Program-made: the position numbers and the translations under genes
Notes under the pieces: generated by a model
What the model saw: only the letters and a program-made list of their open reading frames with translations
Told to the model about the DNA's origin: nothing
Database searches by the model: none
In this document: positions 8,111 through 12,409 of the stretch, piece by piece
How positions within the stretch are numbered: the stretch's first letter is position 1
Layout of the letters: the number at the start of each line of letters is the position of its first letter
NCBI GenBank assembly: GCA_021014945.1
Contig: MU266708.1
Coordinates: 1-12,409 of the forward strand
Direction of reading: 5' to 3'
Length of the DNA stretch: 12,409 nucleotides
DNA from: Leucogyrophana mollusca
Taxonomy: Eukaryota > Basidiomycota > Agaricomycetes > Boletales

Positions 8111-8304
8111 AGAGGTAGGTCGAGACCGAGGGGCGGGTAACATTGCGAGGCAGGATAGCGTTAGGGTTCGTATTTTATGTACATCTTCACCGGTGTAACC
8201 ATGTTATAGTATTTGCCATCATCAAAAACCGTCCCCGCGAGGATTTCCCGACGTGTATGTACCATCCCGAGTATCAATGTAAGCTGTTCGAAAGCAAGTC
8301 TCAT

Positions 8305-8934
8305 CTACTTTGTGAACCTCTCTGGATCGTCGCTGCCATAACCCGACCCCCCCTTTCTATGTCCCGCAGGCGCCTTGTCCGAGTCCGACTGCTGGTGAGA
8401 AGGCAGGACGGGATCATCTCCGGCGTTACCCTTGCCTCCGTCCTTCTCGCGCGGATCCTTCTTATGGACGAGATGCTCATTCTGGTCTCCGAGAGTTTTC
8501 TCTTTCGGCTTCTGCGACGGAGGGGTTGCTTGCAGAACGGCGGAGGTGTGATACCTGCGACTGGAGGTGGGGTTCGTGCCCGAGCCCGTGACACCCTCTC
8601 CCCTGCCCTTATTCTGCTTCACGTCATCCGTACTTGTCTCAAATCCCATAGCCTGCTTTACTGCAGAGAAGAGCCCCGGGGCAGCGGCCTCCTCTGCGGA
8701 ACCTTTCTCAGCTGTGCTGGAGACGTCCTGTGCGGATGCGCTGGCGGACCCGACTTGTTCTGCGAAGCCTATGCGCTCTGGATTGCCTGATGCGTCCGAG
8801 GGGGCATGGGGGGTGTCTGTGTCGGATTGTGCAGCTTGAGCTGATTGGGACTGGGGGTCGTATGTGGGTTTTCTGGTGGAGTGTCCCTGGGAGAGGGTTC
8901 CGTAGAGACGTGTGCGGCGGGCAATGCGAATCAT
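8305..8934 (-). CDS. Unnamed 209-aa protein, possibly mitochondrial
   Basis: Uninterrupted from ATG at 8934 to TAG at 8305, no intron needed. The first 20 residues (MIRIARRTRLYGTLSQGHST) carry four Arg and no acid, which fits a mitochondrial targeting peptide. The rest is strongly polar and disordered-looking: Ala/Ser/Gln-rich at 24-85, a short hydrophobic helix at about 86-98 (PGLFSAVKQAMGF), RRYHTSAV at 126-133, then Lys/Asp/Gly-rich to the end (LGDQNEHL at 148-155, GKGNAGDDP at 167-175). I do not recognise the family; small fungal mitochondrial proteins with similar low-complexity tails exist. The pseudogene at 4824-4262 shows it belongs to a duplicated gene. It diverges from PIG-T across a shared CACGTG promoter. 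Being open while its duplicate is broken suggests it may still work, but no expression evidence is visible. Confidence 0.68.
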   Translation of the reverse strand: MIRIARRTRLYGTLSQGHSTRKPTYDPQSQSAQAAQSDTDTPHAPSDASGNPERIGFAEQVGSASASAQDVSSTAEKGSAEEAAAPGLFSAVKQAMGFETSTDDVKQNKGRGEGVTGSGTNPTSSRRYHTSAVLQATPPSQKPKEKTLGDQNEHLVHKKDPREKDGGKGNAGDDPVLPSHQQSDSDKAPAGHRKGGSGYGSDDPERFTK

Positions 8935-9014
8935 GGTGGCCGTTGTGATAGATGTATTGAATAGGGGCTGATGTCATTCGTCACGTGTGACTACTTTTTT
9001 GGCCACTGCGAGAT
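8935..9014. promoter_or_regulatory. Divergent promoter region with CACGTG, right copy
   Basis: About 80 nt between the ATG at 8934 and the expected PIG-T start. CACGTG at 8982-8987 lies within TCACGTGTGA, an imperfect palindrome. GTATTGAATAGGGGCTGATG is identical to the left copy. Confidence 0.5.
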
Positions 9015-9256
9015 TTGAATTGTCCTGATCGCTGGCCGCCGGCCCTCTCGTTGCGTTCGAGGAGCTGTGATGTGAAGAGCACGAGGACGATCTTGGACTA
9101 TAGCTACGACCGCTCCGCGATGGAAAAGTGTCTTCGACATTTACATCCACAACTGTCCTCCACGGCGTAGACCCAACGCAGCACTATTAGTACACGTCGG
9201 CCGAATCCTCCGTGAATACGCAACAACAGACCTCCAACTCTTCTTCAACGCAGCAC
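9015..9256 (+). pseudogene. GPI16: PIG-T/Gpi16 pseudogene stub, right copy
   Basis: Only the first part of the GPI transamidase subunit is left: RPLRDGKVSSTFTSTTVL after a TAG near 9101-9103, then DPTQHY and a second TAG at 9188-9190. A shifted frame at 9196 reads VGRILREYATTDLQLFFNA. The signal-peptide region is more decayed than in the left copy. The expected start also holds TTG (9015-9017), as in the left copy, so the loss of ATG may predate the duplication. Homology stops near 9256. Confidence 0.8.
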
Positions 9257-10269
9257 TTTCTATCTCAATTCTTATCGAAGGTCGCGGGCACTGTAACAGC
9301 CGCACAGCAGACCAGCCACCAGCTTTTCATATTGAAAGGACACGCACCTGTGGCTACGGTGGGACTCGACGCAAGTTCGGCGGGCTTGGAAGTGTGCACA
9401 CCGATAAGTAAGCCACGAGGGCCAGGTGGCAAATGTGAGAACTTGTCGTGCAGGCTCGAAGCATCCTCCACAAATTTGGCACCCCGATGTGATTCGCAAA
9501 CGGGAGGCAGGTGGACAATGGCACTTGTGCGCACGACAGCGCTGAGCTAGAGTTGCACATTCAAGCCCGGGTTTCCAGAGGTTGTTGGTCCATGAGTGCA
9601 CGAATCCAGATGCACCCCCCCGAGAATCTTGCATGGGAATTCGAACCCCGCGCACTTTCCAGACACAGCGTTTGCGTTGAAAATCTGTTATCTGTTATCG
9701 CTTCCGCGACACTTTCTTCCTGAGCTCTCAATTTCATCCACCCAACAGCGCCTCTGTGCAAGTCGAAAGTTACTGTTGGCACAAGACCCAGAATGTGATT
9801 TCGCTGTAATCAATACCTCAACACGTCCGGTTTCCCTGCTGTCACACTGTGGTGCGACAATCCACAAGGATGTGATACCCCACCGACTCGAGCGCTATCT
9901 TGAGATTTCCAGGACTACGTGGGTGTAGAATATAGGCTTACGCATGACGATGTCATCCACTCAAGTAGTCGTTGAAGCGGTTGGTGAAACCGCCATCCCG
10001 CACGCACATTGTTCCCAGCCTCGCCCGATACCATTCTCGACAGGCAGTCCACCCTGCAATTCTCACAGTGCAATGCACCATGCCATCCTCGATGGGCTGC
10101 CGTCGACACTCAGGTGGGCTACGAGGACTGCGGAATTTATTTCCCCTCTGGACGTCAAGACGGACGGCCTGTGCGGTGGCGCTATATCCACTCGCCATCA
10201 CAACCCACATCTGCACCCGCTGGCTGGCGGTGAGTCTGCAGTGAATGAACATCGACCCATCCTGAAGTA
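9257..10269. other. Stretch with no recognised gene
   Basis: Overlapping ORFs of up to 121 codons lie on both strands around 9944-10318. None has a domain, and none was matched to a duplicate except at the very right edge (the dispersed repeat). A short T-loop-like sequence near 9636-9655 does not extend into a tRNA. Confidence 0.5.
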
Positions 10270-10330
10270 GTTCTGCCTTTGCACTGTTGCGCCGTCCACG
10301 AGGTGAACTGTTCGGCATTCACGTTAGGCT
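10270..10330. repeat. Dispersed repeat, unit 2 (partner at 3741-3808)
   Basis: Same orientation as the partner; about 60 nt with small gaps. On the minus strand both units carry an ATG soon after AACGTGA and read a G-R/Q-RN-x-x-K segment, so they may be remnants of one gene start. Confidence 0.55.
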
Positions 10331-10409
10331 TATAAATCGGTCGGTATTCAATTTCACAGGCCACTTCCGCGTCATCCTCGACACCCCGCGCGGCCTCCAA
10401 TCACTGTTG

Positions 10410-10513
10410 CCGGTTTTCGCTAAAGTCTATGACGCGCCTCTCTTTGCACCACAACCACTCTCCCCGTGCCTCCGCAAGGAACTGACGGAGGATAACATCT
10501 TGAAGCATCTGGG
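10410..10513 (-). pseudogene. Decayed 3' end of copy D (lost third finger)
   Basis: Beyond the TAA of copy D, a shifted frame reads PRCFKMLSSVSSLRRH, matching the finger 3 region of copy B, then GCGAKRGAS and a stop. It includes the 17-nt block shared with copy A. An indel just before the TAA separates it from the upstream frame. Confidence 0.72.
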
Positions 10514-11577
10514 TTAGCCCAGTTTAGTATTCGTGTGGCGGTTCACGATGTGCCTCGAAAGGGAGTCAGCCCGGATCTCTTTCATGCACCCGTCCCAGAG
10601 GCACGTCACCCGTGAGCTATTGATCTTAACGTTGTGGTAAAGCCGCAAGTGCTCCGCAGCTTCACGTCGCTTGGCAATGATTGATGTGTGGCATGGGGAC
10701 CCATTGCGGTCGAACTGACATCTAGGTGCGGTGGGTGCTTCCGCGAAATGAGCGAGTGAACTCGCGCCTAACGCCCGTTCCGAGGGTACGTTCAAGATAT
10801 CAGGTGCCAACAACAAATTGCCTTGGGTAGAAGGGGATGGCGGAAGGTTGTCAAAGGGGGTCACCGGGAGGTTGAAGGAGATGGGTTGGTCGACGAAAGG
10901 AGCGTAATCTCCGATGGAATTCTGGTAAGAGACACTGGTGTGATAGGCGGCCGAATATTGATGGTTGTATCCAGAATGATTATTAATCATGAGTCCAAGA
11001 TATCTTTGCGGATCGTACCGAACCATCGCCGGTTCCCCCGTGATAGGAGGAGTGGGAGTGTAGATGTCCACCAAAGGCTGGGGGGTCGCAGCACTGGTGA
11101 GGGCTTGCTGCAATCCCGCCCAAAAACTATCTGCGTAACCAAGCGGGACATTCCTTCAAATATCACTGTGCGTAAACATGCTGTACACAAAACTACACTC
11201 GTCACTTACTGTTGAAACACCTCTTGAGGGTGGTCATTGACTTCTGCCCGTCGATAAAGTTCACGGATGGGGAGAGGATATCCGTGCAAGTCATCGGGAA
11301 GACTGATAGATGTGGGTCAAGACCGTCATCAGAGACATAAATCAAAGGGGCGCATACCTCATGATATATTTCTGTGCTAAAGGTGAGGTTCCTGAGGGAT
11401 AATTGCTGGTATGAATGAATATTCCCAAGTGACGTTGGGTACACGTATTGTGTCTGAATCGATAGCGAGAAAAGAAAGCACACAAGTGGAAGCGGTGGTA
11501 GGACAACAATGTGCAGTGTTGAAGTGTTTATAACTCGAGTTGGCCGTCTCGTTACTTTCGTGGGGGTGGGTCGCCAT
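10514..11577 (-). CDS. C2H2 zinc-finger family protein, copy D (four exons, two fingers)
   Basis: Exons 11577-11445, 11391-11358, 11302-11210 and 11153-10514 give 900 nt and 299 residues, open throughout. Introns of 53, 55 and 56 nt match those of copy B in place and phase. Intron 1 has the less usual donor GTGTAC. Exon 1 differs from copy B: about 75 nt of extra DNA follows the start, and a 2-nt deletion resets the frame, so the first 40 residues are unrelated while the end (SDTI) agrees. Fingers: C232/C241/H255/H260 and C271/C276/H288/H293. Finger 3 is cut off by a TAA at 10516-10514. The ATG equivalent to that of copy B (11581) would open only nine codons here; the in-phase ATG is at 11577. 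It may make a two-finger protein or be an early pseudogene. Confidence 0.58.
11154..11209 (-). other. Intron 3 of copy D
   Basis: Donor GTAAGT, acceptor TTGAAG ending at 11154, 56 nt, phase 2; same position as in copies A and B. Confidence 0.7.
11303..11357 (-). other. Intron 2 of copy D
   Basis: Donor GTATGC, acceptor CTATCAG ending at 11303, 55 nt, CTTGAC branch-like element; same as in copy B. Confidence 0.68.
11392..11444 (-). other. Intron 1 of copy D
   Basis: Donor GTGTAC, acceptor CCTCAG ending at 11392, 53 nt. Unspliced reading in the frame of the upstream ATG meets a stop soon after, so splicing is needed. The weak donor lowers confidence. Confidence 0.5.
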
Positions 11578-11595
11578 TCATGCGACGGGCCTTGA

Positions 11596-11602
11596 CTTTA
11601 TA
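11596..11602 (-). promoter_or_regulatory. TATA-like element upstream of copy D
   Basis: TATAAAG in the block conserved with copy B, 14 nt before the first ATG (11581) and 18 nt before the in-phase one (11577). The same caution about short spacing applies. Confidence 0.4.
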
Positions 11603-12200
11603 CAAGTGTCTGCCGGGGGCCAATAATAATAACATCAAGCAATGGAATGCCGACTCGCATCCCCCCTCAGCCACCAAAATTTCCGCGCTCGTTATGAGCA
11701 CCCCTGTAGGACTTCACACGATACAAACTTTCCTGTTGCCTGTGGGCAAGCTTCGCATCGTGACGTAGTTGGCCCCCCTGGGAAGTGAAGCGTGATCGGA
11801 CTACCGACTTTATACATGTAGCGCCAGTCCCCGACTCCGTAGAATCCCAAAACATGTCGTTGACGCGATTGCTGATTTTCTCACGGACGCGACACATTAC
11901 TGATTACAAGTTTTCCGTCTATGCTGAATCTTCAACTGCTGCACCCGACTAGCTGAAATCGTCGTGAGCGACGGAGACGATGCAGTAAAAATCGCACAAA
12001 AAAACGCACTCAGTATGTCGTGAACTGCGGTCACAATCGCCAATAAGATTTGTAATATTAATTACTAATAATGTCTCACGCCGCATACTGTTTGGCTGGG
12101 CGATGAAAAGTTGACCCCGTAAAACCCTCCTCTCCCTTGGAGAGTCGGGGAAGTGGTCCCCTGAGGCCAAAATCGATGGAACGGTGTATCGACTCGCATT
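11603..12200. other. Stretch with no recognised gene
   Basis: The first 70 nt or so resemble the upstream region of copy B. After that only short ORFs are present. An AT-rich patch lies at about 12045-12072. A 14-nt perfect palindrome, CCCATGGCCATGGG, sits just beyond at 12201-12214. Confidence 0.5.
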
Positions 12201-12222
12201 CCCATGGCCATGGGTCGGTTCA

Positions 12223-12409
12223 ATCACAGCACCCTAGTGTTCCGCTGGCGTCCTACTTTTGGAACACCATCATACAAGGAGTCGAGGGATCACAGCACCC
12301 TAGCATTCCACTGACATACTAATTTGGAACACGCAGGCATACTAATTTGGAACACGCAGGCATACTATTAATTTGGAACATGCAGGCATACTAATTTGGA
12401 ACACGCAGG
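12223..12409. repeat. Minisatellite: 66-nt repeat grading into a 23-nt tandem array
   Basis: ATCACAGCACCCTAG recurs at 12223 and 12289 (66-nt period), each followed by a similar TTCC, CTG and TTTGGAACAC series. From 12315 the core CATACTAATTTGGAACACGC plus AGG repeats as four units of 23, 23, 26 and 23 nt. The third has an extra three nt and one change. The array ends exactly at the window edge, so it probably continues. Confidence 0.92.

Larger units (their letters stand above)
8146..9253. repeat. Duplicated gene-pair unit, right copy
   Basis: Second copy of 4101-5150, same orientation, about 4.05 kb to the right. Its left edge abuts the intron 2 remnant of zinc-finger copy C, and its right edge is inside PIG-T. 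The difference in length from the left unit is largely the 42 nt deleted there. Confidence 0.85.

Noticed and set aside
8143..8790. 215-codon plus-strand ORF
   Set aside because: It is antisense to the intact 209-aa gene; the equivalent frame in the left copy is not kept as one ORF.
9617..9660. Possible tRNA on the minus strand (GGGGTTCGAATTCCC resembles a T arm)
   Set aside because: No anticodon or D arm of proper spacing could be found upstream; the stem is only four or so pairs.
11202..11483. 93-codon minus-strand ORF as the first exon of copy D
   Set aside because: It starts with GTG and reads through introns 1 and 2 in a frame that is not open in copy B; the three-intron model is open in both copies.
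12315..12409. CRISPR-like array
   Set aside because: Units are directly adjacent with no unique spacers, and the setting is eukaryotic; it is a minisatellite.

Overview
The window looks like nuclear DNA of a filamentous fungus, most likely a basidiomycete (inference). The genes have short introns of 49-57 nt with GT-AG ends. There are zinc-finger genes in several copies, a piece of the eukaryote-only GPI transamidase subunit PIG-T/Gpi16, TATA boxes and a minisatellite. I see no bacterial operon, CRISPR array, rRNA, complete tRNA or intact transposon.

Most of what can be explained comes from two duplicated units. The first is a four-exon gene for a roughly 300-residue C2H2 zinc-finger protein, present four times: copy A (1 to about 985, +, cut by the window edge), copy B (2913 to 1796, -, the only one with a complete model and all three fingers), copy C (about 8110 to 7660, -, a pseudogene with a large internal deletion), and copy D (11577 to 10514, -, open but missing finger three). 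The exon model was worked out by comparing B and D: three introns whose removal gives one open frame in both, although unspliced reading is blocked. Copy A has an internal, frame-preserving duplication of its disordered N-terminal region.

The second unit is a head-to-head gene pair, present at 4101-5150 and 8146-9253. On the minus strand is a 209-residue protein I cannot name, with a basic N-terminus that could be a mitochondrial targeting sequence. On the plus strand is PIG-T/Gpi16. The two genes share an upstream region of about 80-90 nt containing a CACGTG site. In the left unit both genes are broken, though about 0.7 kb of PIG-T is recognisable. In the right unit the minus-strand ORF is intact while PIG-T is a short broken stub.

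The rest (about 986-1580, 2935-3400, 3811-4100, 5608-7655, 9257-10269 and 11603-12200) holds no gene I recognise. It contains two small repeat families, one good TATA box with no visible gene, and a few weak ORFs. The right end is a minisatellite (23-nt unit) inside a 66-nt repeat, running off the window. Overall the locus looks like a duplication-prone, decaying accessory region. I did not find a new multi-gene system; the most notable points are the in-frame chimeric zinc-finger copy, the loss of the third finger in three of four copies, and the preserved ORF of the right-hand gene pair.
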